DNA of 64,000 bases from Butyrivibrio sp. NC2007 (GTDB lineage: Bacteria > Bacillota > Clostridia > Lachnospirales > Lachnospiraceae): positions 124,001 through 188,000 of the forward strand of contig NZ_ATWY01000006.1 of NCBI RefSeq assembly GCF_000421405.1, in the 5' to 3' direction. Below the pieces are notes generated by a model. The model was not told where the DNA came from. It did no database searches and saw only the letters and a program-made list of their open reading frames with translations. Made by a program: the position numbers and the translations under genes. This document shows, piece by piece, positions 1 to 7,952 of this stretch (its first letter is position 1; each line of letters begins with the position of its first letter).

Positions 1-100
1 CTCTGTTGTTGCCTATATAGAGCTTAGCCTCAAGTACATCAGTATGGTAGTTAACAGTCTCGCCATCCTCAGTTTTATAATGGCGTTCTCTTCTTTGCAT
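1..100 (-). CDS. partial ORF at left edge, possibly transposase fragment
   Basis: A minus-strand reading frame starts with ATG at 98-100 and runs off the left edge. Its 33 visible residues begin MQRRERHYKTEDGE and include VLEAKLYIG. Two in-frame stops lie just upstream of the ATG, so this is either a true start or an internal piece of a decayed gene. The hydrophilic N-terminus followed by a VLEAK-type strand loosely recalls some IS transposases, and transposon debris is common nearby, but I cannot assign a family. Function unknown. Confidence 0.25.
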   Translation of the reverse strand, partial: MQRRERHYKTEDGETVNYHTDVLEAKLYIGNNR

Positions 101-250
101 CTGACTGCCCTAATTTCACTTCTTCCCAAGCTGATAATCCCCTTTGCGATAAACTTTCTTCCATTTTATCGCATACATCCCGGAATTAATAGTGTTTGAG
201 CTGATTTTAGCGCGAATTATTTTTACCTTTCAGAGCTGTTATATTTGATA
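101..250. other. intergenic gap, no recognisable gene
   Basis: This stretch separates the left-edge partial ORF from the 3' end of the GT4 gene. It is AT-rich, holds only short broken frames on both strands and has no clear terminator. Confidence 0.4.
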
Positions 251-1534
251 TTACCTTCTACGCCCCTCAAAAAATTTAGGCTTGACACTATCAATAGAGT
301 TTTTTTCATCTTCTATACATACCCTTTTTAATATCTTTTCCCATATTTCAGTCACACTATCTAAGCTATACTCTTTAGACTTTTCACAGGCTCTACATCC
401 ATAGTTCTTCCGCCTTTTTTCATCTGATAATACTTCTAATATAGCATCCGCCATACAGCTTTCAGCATAGTCAAGCTCACATTCTGAGCCATACAACTTC
501 TCGGTAACAGTTGGCGTAATTATTCCGTTTTCCCCATAATATATACTATCTATTGCTCCATCAAACCCATTCGCAAGCAATTCTCGCGCCCCTGACTGAT
601 AATCCGCGGCGATACATGCTACTCCACAAGCCATTGCGTCCTGAAGCGCCATTCCGAACCCTTCGTAGACAGATGGGAATGCAAATATTGCACTTCTGCT
701 TATTAGCCAAGTATAATCAGGTGTAAACTCATGGAGTACCACATTATTCTCAATATTATAATCTTTTATTAGTTGTCTGTAATAGCTCTCCAGTTCTCCA
801 TTTCCAATAATCACTAATTTTGCGTCGTCCACAGCACTTACAACTTTAGAAAATGCTCTGATCAAATGACCATGCCCTTTCTGCATGACAAACCTTCCCG
901 CAGTAATGACCGTTTTATCCTTATCCAGCCACTTATCTGCAAACGCCCTTTCTTCCTTGTGAGGCTTTGCAATGGTATTTTTTATCTTCTCGATATCTAT
1001 AGCACTGTAATTTACATATATCCTGTCTTTATCTATATCATAGTTTCTAACCAGGTCTTTTTTTATATCTTCTGTCTGAGCTATTATACAATCTGCCTTA
1101 TTGTATAGCTTTCTTATCAAGGGATTAACTATATACCTATATCTCTTTTCTGCTCTAGCTGTTGCGCTCATATTATTCACAACATTCAATACCGTTTTAC
1201 ATGGTCTGTAAAAATAATTGGAAATAATATTAGCTACATTTGCACTATCTAAATAACTCACACATGCTTCGTACTTATTAGCTCTTTTTAGCCTTGGCAG
1301 TACTGCCAATCTCTTTATAAAAGCCTTGAGCTGATACAGCACACCAGACCTATCTTTGGAAATATTCTTAACCCCCAAATCGATAATAGTTCCACAGTAA
1401 GGAAATCTAATATTCTCACTATTATTCAAGATAATATCCACATCGAAATCTTCAGATAAGTGGGTTGTTATTTGCGAAACGATAGCAGCGGCACCACCAT
1501 CATCCAATGCCGAAATAATTATAGCTATTTTCAT
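251..1534 (-). CDS. glycosyltransferase family 4
   Basis: A GT4-type (GT-B fold) glycosyltransferase of 427 aa that should move a sugar from a nucleotide donor onto a growing surface glycan at the cytoplasmic membrane face. The N-terminus MKIAIIISALDDGGAA is the usual first Rossmann strand with a glycine loop. Near residues 290-310, YEGFGMALQDAMACG gives the donor-binding E-x7-E motif, and GRFVMQKGH marks the start of the C-terminal domain. A longer frame starts at 1552, but its six extra residues reach the end of an IS element at 1553, so the internal ATG at 1534 is probably the native start. The insertion has cut the gene off from its upstream operon. Donor and acceptor are not predictable. 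Confidence 0.85.
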   Translation of the reverse strand: MKIAIIISALDDGGAAAIVSQITTHLSEDFDVDIILNNSENIRFPYCGTIIDLGVKNISKDRSGVLYQLKAFIKRLAVLPRLKRANKYEACVSYLDSANVANIISNYFYRPCKTVLNVVNNMSATARAEKRYRYIVNPLIRKLYNKADCIIAQTEDIKKDLVRNYDIDKDRIYVNYSAIDIEKIKNTIAKPHKEERAFADKWLDKDKTVITAGRFVMQKGHGHLIRAFSKVVSAVDDAKLVIIGNGELESYYRQLIKDYNIENNVVLHEFTPDYTWLISRSAIFAFPSVYEGFGMALQDAMACGVACIAADYQSGARELLANGFDGAIDSIYYGENGIITPTVTEKLYGSECELDYAESCMADAILEVLSDEKRRKNYGCRACEKSKEYSLDSVTEIWEKILKRVCIEDEKNSIDSVKPKFFEGRRR

Positions 1535-1552
1535 CACAACGTGCTCTTTCAT

Positions 1553-1580
1553 CCTGCGCTCCCGCGAATTTATACCAAGG
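1553..1580. repeat. 28-bp terminal inverted repeat of IS1634-like remnant
   Basis: The sequence reads, on the minus strand, CCTTGGTATAAATTCGCGGG followed by AGCGCAGG. It matches the two ends of the longer element at 13868-13895 and 15392-15419 (shared CCTTGGTATAA, CGGGA and AGG). It abuts the first codon of the longer GT4 frame, fixing the insertion boundary. Confidence 0.8.
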
Positions 1581-1661
1581 CTGCGGTATAAATATCGTTG
1601 ATTGATATTCGCAAAGCCTTGTGTTTACTGGCCTTACAGCCACATAACCCGGATTCTCGAA

Positions 1662-1982
1662 TTAACATGACGAGGTTGGTAACTCGATTCCAAGAGTTTC
1701 ATATATTTCAGCCTGCTTGGTCAACATCTCACCAATCCTGAACGCACGGTTTACATCCTCGTAGCACTCGAGCACGTCCAGCTTATCAAGCAGCTGCTGC
1801 ATCGTATAACTTTTATATAAATCTGTTTCCCTCATCTTGTGATCAAGACAGGAAATCAGAATTAATGCTATAAACTCGTTGAATATTTTGCCGTCGAGGT
1901 TCTTCTCTGACTTTGAGAGAAGGCGCCTCATGTTGAGCTTCTCTTTGATGTTATAGAAGCCTTTCTCAACGATATCCTTCAT
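1662..1982 (-). pseudogene. IS1634-like transposase, C-terminal fragment
   Basis: A 106-residue open segment containing MKDIVEKGFYNIKEKLNMRR, then TMQQLLDKLDVLECYE and TKQAEIYETLGIELP. The same order of motifs occurs in the 13897-14256 frame (LKDLIEKSFGNLKERLSMRR, TMQSLLDELDVI, NKQCKRYELM). In IS1634-family transposases this is the end of the DDE domain, with the final acidic residue in the D..VEKxF region. No start codon or N-terminal catalytic residues remain, so it cannot be active. Confidence 0.75.
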
Positions 1983-1999
1983 CCCGTAGAGATGGAGGG

Positions 2000-2089
2000 C
2001 TGTGAAAGCACTGCCTCATCTAATCTTTCGCTATCCATTGTGTCGAGGAAGCTTCCCCAGTTTTTTCCAAATTCAAATCTGTCACTCAT
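2000..2089 (-). pseudogene. 5' stub of a SAM methyltransferase-like gene
   Basis: ATG at 2087-2089 overlaps the stop of the upstream ATP-grasp gene in the form ATGA, the usual sign of translational coupling. The reading frame gives MSDRFEFGKNWGSFLDTMDS and continues ERLDEAVLSQ before running into IS sequence. FEFGKNWGSF resembles the N-terminus of class I SAM-dependent methyltransferases found in polysaccharide loci. Only about 30 codons survive, with no SAM-binding motif. I infer that IS insertion followed by deletion destroyed a methyltransferase that once decorated the glycan; the family call rests on a short match. Confidence 0.5.
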
Positions 2090-3030
2090 ATCATTTTCTC
2101 CGGTAAAATCAATTTCTGTCCTAGCTTCATGTTCCAGTCCTCTGGAGTGAACCTAAAGAAGCCATCCCATGTATAGAAAGTCATCTCGCCAAAGATGTAG
2201 TCATCATTATCCACGTAAAAATCCACGCGGACTGTTGGGAAGTCTTTTGCCAGTTTCTCAGCAGCCTCAATCATCTCATTGATACATGCAGGCATCTTAT
2301 TCTCTGTCTTGGAGTTGGCATAGTAGTTAGTCACCATATCAAGTTTCTGCAAATCCCTGCTATAGAAATCGTTGGTTCTATAGTCTAATCTGCTGTGAGC
2401 GATTCCCTTGCAGACTGTTATGAACTCAACCCTGCCGTTTATGCAGGTAATCTTATATTCTACAGAATTGCTCTTTCCAAGCGTTTCAACGTATGGCTCA
2501 GCGATGATCCTTGGATTGACATTCTTGTACTGCCACTCCCTTCCGGCGTAGAAGAAGTTTCTATTGAGTCTCTTGTTCAGGTACTCGTTTATCTCTGCTT
2601 TGTCACAATTCTTTTTATCCTTAATCATCCTAAGTCCTCCACTATCATGGGTGACCTTGAGGACAACTGCATCTGGAAGCTTGTCATAATCAATATCTTC
2701 TGCCTTGCTCCATACTCCTAGGCATGGGATTACATGCTCCGGGCCAATCTTGTCTATTACGTACTGCTTTACATCGTATTTATCCACCATCTTGGTTAGA
2801 AGTGGATTATGGTAGTACACTTTCATCCACTGCATCTTTTCAGAGAATGTCTGGGGATTGTTAAAGTCCATCTTTCTGCCATAGAAGTATTTGTAGAGTC
2901 TCTGCAGGTACTGTTCGTCTGGAACATCATGGAAGTGACCATGGGCTCCAAGGTATTTGTAAATGCAGTATCTGAGCCCCGTGGCTCTGACCATCTGTAT
3001 GTTAAAAATCATGCTGTCAACTGTGCTCAT
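2086..3030 (-). CDS. TupA-like ATP-grasp protein of glycan locus
   Basis: A 314-aa protein of the ATP-grasp TupA-like family seen in teichuronic-acid and capsule clusters. Typical features are the N-terminal FNNPQTFSEKMQWMKVYY segment (about residues 55-75), KYDVKQYVIDKIG, VLKVTHDSGG near the middle as the nucleotide loop, and the C-terminal VRVDFYVDNDDYIFGEMTFY with acidic metal ligands. The family's exact reaction is poorly defined; ligation or transfer in surface polymer synthesis is likely. A longer frame opens at 3159, but the ATG at 3030 lies behind an AAAGG-type site and starts where family similarity begins. Its stop overlaps the start of the truncated methyltransferase. Confidence 0.75.
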   Translation of the reverse strand: MSTVDSMIFNIQMVRATGLRYCIYKYLGAHGHFHDVPDEQYLQRLYKYFYGRKMDFNNPQTFSEKMQWMKVYYHNPLLTKMVDKYDVKQYVIDKIGPEHVIPCLGVWSKAEDIDYDKLPDAVVLKVTHDSGGLRMIKDKKNCDKAEINEYLNKRLNRNFFYAGREWQYKNVNPRIIAEPYVETLGKSNSVEYKITCINGRVEFITVCKGIAHSRLDYRTNDFYSRDLQKLDMVTNYYANSKTENKMPACINEMIEAAEKLAKDFPTVRVDFYVDNDDYIFGEMTFYTWDGFFRFTPEDWNMKLGQKLILPEKMI

Positions 3031-3142
3031 AGTTTGCTTACCTTTTGTGTTTATTTGTTGCGAGTAATTAAGCCAATAAAAATGGTATACCCACCAAACA
3101 AGTATACCATAACATGCCGTAATATTGGGCGTGAATATAATA

Positions 3143-3648
3143 TTATGTGCCAGTGCCATAAGCTTTGTCTACGAAAGCTGACCAAGTGCCCTGTTCTCTA
3201 AGATAATGCTCGATAACATCTCTTGTCGCGCCATGGCCTCCGGGAATTGGACTTACGTATGTAGCAAGCTCTTTTACCTCAGCAGCGGAGTCTGAGGGAC
3301 ATCCGATATATCCGCACAGTTTCATTGCGCCAAGGCCATTAATATCATCTCCGATATAGGCGATTTCATTCTTATCGATGTTATTATCCGCAATCCACTG
3401 CTTAAGGAAGGATACTTTATCTTTTACATTCTGGTATATGTCTGTGATACCAAGCTCCGTCAGTCTTCTGGTTGTAGCCTTGCACTCGCGGCCTGTTATG
3501 GCCAGTATCTTGAGGCCTGCTGCCCTGGCAATGATTATACCTGTTCCATCCTTGGTACAGAATTTCTTCAATTCGTTGTTATTGTCGTCGTAGTAGATGC
3601 CCCATCTGTCAGAGTTCCATCTACGTCAAGGATGATATATTTTAGCAT
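3143..3648 (-). pseudogene. KdsC/YrbI-like HAD phosphatase, frameshifted
   Basis: Two frames together make a HAD phosphatase of the KdsC/YrbI group (3-deoxy-octulosonate-8-phosphate or acylneuraminate-9-phosphate phosphatases). The first, from ATG 3648, gives MLKYIILDVDGTLTDG with the catalytic DxDGT motif. The second, read from about 3600 to 3143, gives IYYDDNNNELKKFCTKDG, a TGRE motif II, the lysine region and GDDINGLGAM motif IV. The frames separate at a short G run near 3599-3602 where one base appears missing. Either the gene is broken or the base is a sequencing error. An intact product would suggest a nonulosonic-type sugar in the glycan. Confidence 0.7.
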
Positions 3649-3787
3649 TTTGCTGATCTTCTTTCTTTTTAGCGAGAAATATAAAAGCAGTGAAATCTGT
3701 ATAAGTAGCAGTTCAGTCTGTTTGAAGCCTTGATTTCAATAGTATATAATACTTGCCTTATGCTTGTGACTATTCTTTGTTGTTATT
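3649..3787. other. short intergenic gap
   Basis: 139 bases between the DUF6602-like gene end and the phosphatase start. It is AT-rich and contains the phosphatase ribosome site (AGAAGA before the ATG). I see no convincing terminator, so read-through between the two genes is possible. Confidence 0.3.
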
Positions 3788-4657
3788 TCATTGTGCTAGT
3801 TCATTAGTTTCTCTATGGCCAATTGCGTTCTCAAATTCATCATTCTTTAGTCCGAGATACTCGACAATCGGAAACTCCAACTTTTCTATATATTCAATCG
3901 AATCTCTGAACACGCCCAAAAATCTATATATATGAGAATATTTATCAAGACCATCAGCTTTAACAAATTTGGAATTTAATACGTTTCCGTTTATAACCGG
4001 ATGTCCCCAAATAGCCCTTGTATCATCACATCTATCATCAATACTCCTTGTGCTAATCTCATAAGCAAATATTCCATCCTCTATGCTCAGGATAAGATTA
4101 TGCCGGAACATGGGTGCTATATCATTATATACTTCATTCCAATAATCTTCGCTAATTGTATTTATAGCTTCAATTTTATTACATACAATAAAACTGATAG
4201 GTAATACATGATCAATTATTTTATTAGTCAAATCTTTAGACTGGCGAAGTCTATCTCGCGCAATCATTTTATTTTTCGCAAGTTTTATAGCCGCTTCTTT
4301 TAATGATGATTTAGTAAGATTAGATTTAACCTCACCTATTGAGTACACATACTCTATAGGAAAAAAATTTGAAACATTATCAGTAGTTATTGCATCGATA
4401 GCAGAATCGTTAACTATGATGTCGCATTGAGTACTAACTTCATTATCTTTATTGAATATGAATCCATCATTTATAGCATAAATCTTTCGCAAAAAAACAC
4501 TCAATAATTGTTTTAAAGCTCTTTCCCTGTACATACCAAATTCGCCTGGGTGAATCAATTTGTTATCCCTATAAAAGATGCTTTCAGGTTCTTCTATGAA
4601 AGAGCTACAAAAAATATCAATTTTAGAATCCACTAATGTTTTAAATATATTTTCCAT
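3788..4657 (-). CDS. DUF6602-like protein, probable PD-(D/E)XK fold
   Basis: A 289-aa protein. It contains HPGEFGMYRERALKQLL near residues 36-52, then GFIFNKDNEVSTQCDIIVND near 63-85 and YVYSIGEVKSNLTKSSLKEA near 105-125. The spacing of the D in QCDIIV and the E and K in GEVKS fits a restriction-endonuclease-like core, as I recall for DUF6602 proteins. It overlaps the small upstream ORF by 25 bases and forms a two-gene unit with it. The pair has lower G+C than the glycan genes around it and interrupts them, suggesting acquisition. A nuclease or defence role is inference. Confidence 0.6.
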   Translation of the reverse strand: MENIFKTLVDSKIDIFCSSFIEEPESIFYRDNKLIHPGEFGMYRERALKQLLSVFLRKIYAINDGFIFNKDNEVSTQCDIIVNDSAIDAITTDNVSNFFPIEYVYSIGEVKSNLTKSSLKEAAIKLAKNKMIARDRLRQSKDLTNKIIDHVLPISFIVCNKIEAINTISEDYWNEVYNDIAPMFRHNLILSIEDGIFAYEISTRSIDDRCDDTRAIWGHPVINGNVLNSKFVKADGLDKYSHIYRFLGVFRDSIEYIEKLEFPIVEYLGLKNDEFENAIGHRETNELAQ

Positions 4658-4869
4658 TCTTTTATACCTACAATGTCTTTATCTGAATAACCCACAGTTT
4701 CATTTAAGATCTTACATGCAATATATTCTCCGTTTTCAATATCATTAAAATTTGACAACCAGTCATTTAACTCTTGCATTCCAAAACCCGACCATTGTCT
4801 AGTATCAATTAAGAACTCAAAAAACTCCCTACTTGAATCCACACAAAACACTTTTTCCTGAAGTTCCAT
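4633..4869 (-). CDS. small hypothetical protein paired with DUF6602
   Basis: A small acidic protein of about 78 aa beginning MELQEKVFCVDSSREFFEFL. A longer frame opens at 4917, but the ATG at 4869 follows an AAAGG site with nine-base spacing and is preferred. Its end overlaps the start of the DUF6602-like gene by 25 bases, so the two are translationally coupled. I do not recognise a family. The partner context suggests an accessory or antitoxin-like subunit, which is only a guess. Confidence 0.5.
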   Translation of the reverse strand: MELQEKVFCVDSSREFFEFLIDTRQWSGFGMQELNDWLSNFNDIENGEYIACKILNETVGYSDKDIVGIKEWKIYLKH

Positions 4870-4914
4870 AACAGCTTGCCTTTCAAAATAATGAGAAATA
4901 CTAATAAACATGCA

Positions 4915-4947
4915 CAAAATAAGCGGCCATGCTACGCATAACCGCTT
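4915..4947 (-). terminator. rho-independent terminator after asnB
   Basis: On the minus strand AAGCGG and CCGCTT flank a 15-base loop and are followed by ATTTTGT. It lies about 80 bases beyond the asnB stop and directly before the small ORF/DUF6602 pair, so it should end the glycan operon transcript coming from 11.4 kb. Confidence 0.6.
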
Positions 4948-5028
4948 TCATTATATCATAATAATCTCTATGCCATGAAAATATAAATCATAATGAATCC
5001 CGTCAAATCCATTGTAAGCGTACTATAG

Positions 5029-6900
5029 TCATTGTATATACTCTTCCCACCACCTCTGGAACATATAAAATGACCACAAAATAGAACTGTATATGATCTT
5101 GTTATCATGCTCCTGAGTTTGAATGAGTTTCTGGACACCCTTTGCGTCGAAAAGGTCCTGTCTTCCGAGGTATTCTGCGTCAGAGTACCGTCTTATTTCA
5201 TCATTAAGCGGGCCTCTGAGCCATTTGACAAGCGGGACACCAAAGCCACGCTTAGGGCCTGAAAGCATCTCTTTTGGGATATAGTCGTAAGCAAGTCCCT
5301 TAAGGATGTGTTTCTTATCGAATCGCTTAGTAGGGCCTGCGTACTTAAACTTGTGCGGAATCTCGAATGATTTCTCCACAACTCTGTAGTCAAGAATCGG
5401 GCTTCTGGTTTCAAGGGAGTACTTCATAGAAGCCCTGTCAGTCTTGCACATGATCTCGTCAGGAAGGTAGGTTACCATATCAAGAAGCATGCGTCTCTCC
5501 TGCCAATCCTTGTATTTGAACTGAATTTCTTTTGCATGTTTAGGACTTACATCAGCTCCGCCAAGGATACTGCTAACCTGCTCTGCAGTAACATCAATAA
5601 ACAACTGTGACCTAAAGTCGTCGCTACGGTTGTCTACGAGAGCACGAAGCTCCGGCGGAAAGCTCTTTTTCATAGAATTCATGCCTGGGATGTGATATAG
5701 GAGATTACCTATCCAATCCACTTTCTGAGCTATATACACCAAATCATACATATTGTAGCCACAGAAAAGCTCGTCCCCACCGTCACCAGAAAGAGCAACT
5801 GTTACATTATCTGCTGCCAGCTTGGAAACTAACATTGTTGGGAGCTGTGATGAATCGGAGAATGGCTCATCGTAGTAATGAGCAATGCCCTCTATCATAT
5901 TCAGAATCTCTTTTTCTCCGATGTAAAGTTCTGTGTGGTGGGTTCCGAGGTACTCTGCAATCTTCTTGGCACCGTCGGCCTCATTTCGTTCTTTTTCATT
6001 AAAGCCGATAGTAAAGGTGTTGACAGGAGTTCCGGTATTCTTCTGAGCGATGGCTGTAACAAGCGCAGAATCTATACCGCTGCTGAGAAATGTTCCAACA
6101 GGCACGTCAGCAACCATTCGCTTCATTACAGCATCAGTAAGGATGTCGTTGAGCTCTCTCTTAGCTGTGGCAAAATCCGTGATAAGGTGCTGGGAAGCTG
6201 TTTCTTTGGCTGCTACGATGTCCCAGTAGGTACGGATCCGAAGGTTGTTGTCCTTGAGTACTGCGTATGTGCCGGGCTCAAGCTTATAAGTATTCTTGAA
6301 GATTGTCTTTGGAGCAGCCACGTACTTGTAGCACAGGTAGTTGCCCAGGGACTCATTGTCGATGTCCTTGTGGAAGTATGGGTACTTCATGATAGGCTTA
6401 AGCTCTGAAGCAAAGACGAAATCTTTTTCTGAAGGGTTATAGTAGTAATAGAATGGCTTGACGCCCATTCTGTCTCTTGCGATTATGAGAGCGTCTCTAT
6501 TGATATCCCATATTGCTATGGCGAACATGCCGTTGAATCTTGAAAAACATTCATCTCCCCACTTGGCGTAGGAATAAAGGATTACCTCCGTGTCACAATC
6601 TGACTTGAAGGTCGTTCCATCTTTTTCCAATCCTGAGCGAAGCTCTTTGAAGTTATAGATCTCGCCGTTGAAGGTGATGATCAGGTTGCCGTCGGCTGAG
6701 AGCATAGGCTGGTGACCGAGTTCTGACAAATCGAAGATTGAAAGGCGACGCTGAGCCAGGCCTATGTAGGATGAGTCGGCGGTCTGCGACTGCCAAACAC
6801 CGGCATCATTAGGGCCACGGTGAATCATGGTGTCACGCATCTCTTCAAGGATTCGGTCTTCGATTTTTCTTTTACTGATGTATCCACAAATTCCACACAT
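5029..6900 (-). CDS. asnB: glutamine-hydrolysing asparagine synthase (AsnB type)
   Basis: A full-length 623-aa class II glutamine amidotransferase/asparagine synthetase. The N-terminus MCGICGY supplies the nucleophilic Cys2, followed by the glutaminase motifs RGPNDAG and FNGEIYNF. The synthetase half has the PP-loop FLSSGIDSAL near residue 270, and LSGDGGDELFCGY. In polysaccharide clusters such proteins often amidate uronic acids or other acidic sugars rather than aspartate. Position between a GT10 gene and the damaged part of the locus favours that role, but simple asparagine synthesis cannot be excluded. The next gene upstream ends 44 bases away. Confidence 0.88.
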   Translation of the reverse strand: MCGICGYISKRKIEDRILEEMRDTMIHRGPNDAGVWQSQTADSSYIGLAQRRLSIFDLSELGHQPMLSADGNLIITFNGEIYNFKELRSGLEKDGTTFKSDCDTEVILYSYAKWGDECFSRFNGMFAIAIWDINRDALIIARDRMGVKPFYYYYNPSEKDFVFASELKPIMKYPYFHKDIDNESLGNYLCYKYVAAPKTIFKNTYKLEPGTYAVLKDNNLRIRTYWDIVAAKETASQHLITDFATAKRELNDILTDAVMKRMVADVPVGTFLSSGIDSALVTAIAQKNTGTPVNTFTIGFNEKERNEADGAKKIAEYLGTHHTELYIGEKEILNMIEGIAHYYDEPFSDSSQLPTMLVSKLAADNVTVALSGDGGDELFCGYNMYDLVYIAQKVDWIGNLLYHIPGMNSMKKSFPPELRALVDNRSDDFRSQLFIDVTAEQVSSILGGADVSPKHAKEIQFKYKDWQERRMLLDMVTYLPDEIMCKTDRASMKYSLETRSPILDYRVVEKSFEIPHKFKYAGPTKRFDKKHILKGLAYDYIPKEMLSGPKRGFGVPLVKWLRGPLNDEIRRYSDAEYLGRQDLFDAKGVQKLIQTQEHDNKIIYSSILWSFYMFQRWWEEYIQ

Positions 6901-6944
6901 TTAATATTGACTTACTTTCTACTATATCAATTGCATTTTAATTT

Positions 6945-7952
6945 TTAGCGAATCTTCTTATACACCCACACCATCGCGCTGATCAGTTTATTGCTTTTAA
7001 GTTTCTCCTCGCGTCTAATCCTCTTCTTGTAGTTCTCTTCATAGGCTGCCATCTTGCCATGTATAGGGCGTCTTCTGGCAGATTCGTAGTCGGAGTCAAT
7101 TATATGATACAGCCATTTGGACAAGCCAGAAATTACTTTCACGCGAAGTTCATTGTCAAGGAGAGGCTGCTCCCCAAGCATTTTAAGGTAAAGCTCATCA
7201 TTAGTATCTATTTCTTTCACCCTAGCGACAGCCTCTTCCATAGACAGTCCGCAACAGTTAATAAATGCTTTTTCATTAAATTCTGCGATTGCAGTCTCAT
7301 CTCCCCAATAAATCGGGACAGTTCCTGCCGAAAAAGCCTGCATAAGTTTCTCTGTGCAATAGCCGGGATAGGCAGAATTTTCGAAAGCAATGCTGAACTT
7401 ATAGTTTTTGAGAAAGGCTCTTTTGTCACCTACTCCCTCGGGCAGCCCTATGTTGTTGTAAGCTTTCCCACCGGAATCTACCTGTCTGTAACGTGAAAGC
7501 GTATGGAAAAACTGTTCTCTTACTGGGTCGGCAAAGGTATTGTTGGTCGCAACTATACCACAAAATTTCCTCTTCTCAGGGCTTACGCCCACAAGCTCCA
7601 ATCTATCCTGCAGTAGCAGGTCATAGTCTTCTCTGTACTGTTCCCAGAGATATATCGGGAGTCGGTAAAATCTGTCCCCAACATCCATGTGTTCAAAACC
7701 GACCGCATAGTCACAAAGGTTGAAATTTGGAAAGAGATTTTCTCCCGTCACAAAGATGCGGATGCAGTTGTAGTCAAGGTATCTGTTATCACTTGCAGAG
7801 TAGAAAAGGTACTGAACTTCAGAGCTGCTTTCTAAAGCCGCAGTGTCTGCTATTTTGACATCATAGCGGTCCTTTAGGCAGTTGTATATTATGTTGTTGG
7901 TCGGGTCAAATCCTGGGTAGATGTCCGTGTATCCTATGGTAATTTTCTTCAT
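6945..7952 (-). CDS. GT10-family fucosyltransferase-like protein
   Basis: A 335-aa protein with the GT10 (alpha-1,3-fucosyltransferase) signature near residues 185-215: FSIAFENSAYPGYCTEKLMQ followed by AFSAGTVPIYWGD. This segment binds GDP-fucose in characterised members. The N-terminal half contains FVTGENLFPNFNLCDYAVGF, also typical. The C-terminal tail is basic (YKKRIRREEKLKSNK, then AMVWVYKKIR) and may attach peripherally to the membrane. Start and stop overlap the GT2 gene by four bases. It implies a fucose-like deoxysugar in the surface glycan; no GDP-fucose synthesis genes are in the window. Confidence 0.8.
   Translation of the reverse strand: MKKITIGYTDIYPGFDPTNNIIYNCLKDRYDVKIADTAALESSSEVQYLFYSASDNRYLDYNCIRIFVTGENLFPNFNLCDYAVGFEHMDVGDRFYRLPIYLWEQYREDYDLLLQDRLELVGVSPEKRKFCGIVATNNTFADPVREQFFHTLSRYRQVDSGGKAYNNIGLPEGVGDKRAFLKNYKFSIAFENSAYPGYCTEKLMQAFSAGTVPIYWGDETAIAEFNEKAFINCCGLSMEEAVARVKEIDTNDELYLKMLGEQPLLDNELRVKVISGLSKWLYHIIDSDYESARRRPIHGKMAAYEENYKKRIRREEKLKSNKLISAMVWVYKKIR

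Larger units (their letters stand above)
1553..2000 (-). mobile_element. truncated IS1634-like element
   Basis: The left end is the terminal repeat at 1553-1580. It is followed by the C-terminal third of a transposase (1662 to about 2000) closely resembling that of the element at 13868-15419. The 5' part of the transposase and the other terminal repeat are missing. On its right the remnant runs directly into the first codons of a methyltransferase-like gene, so a deletion has removed both the rest of the IS and most of that gene. The exact right junction (about 1990-2005) is inferred from where similarity to the second copy fades. Confidence 0.7.
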
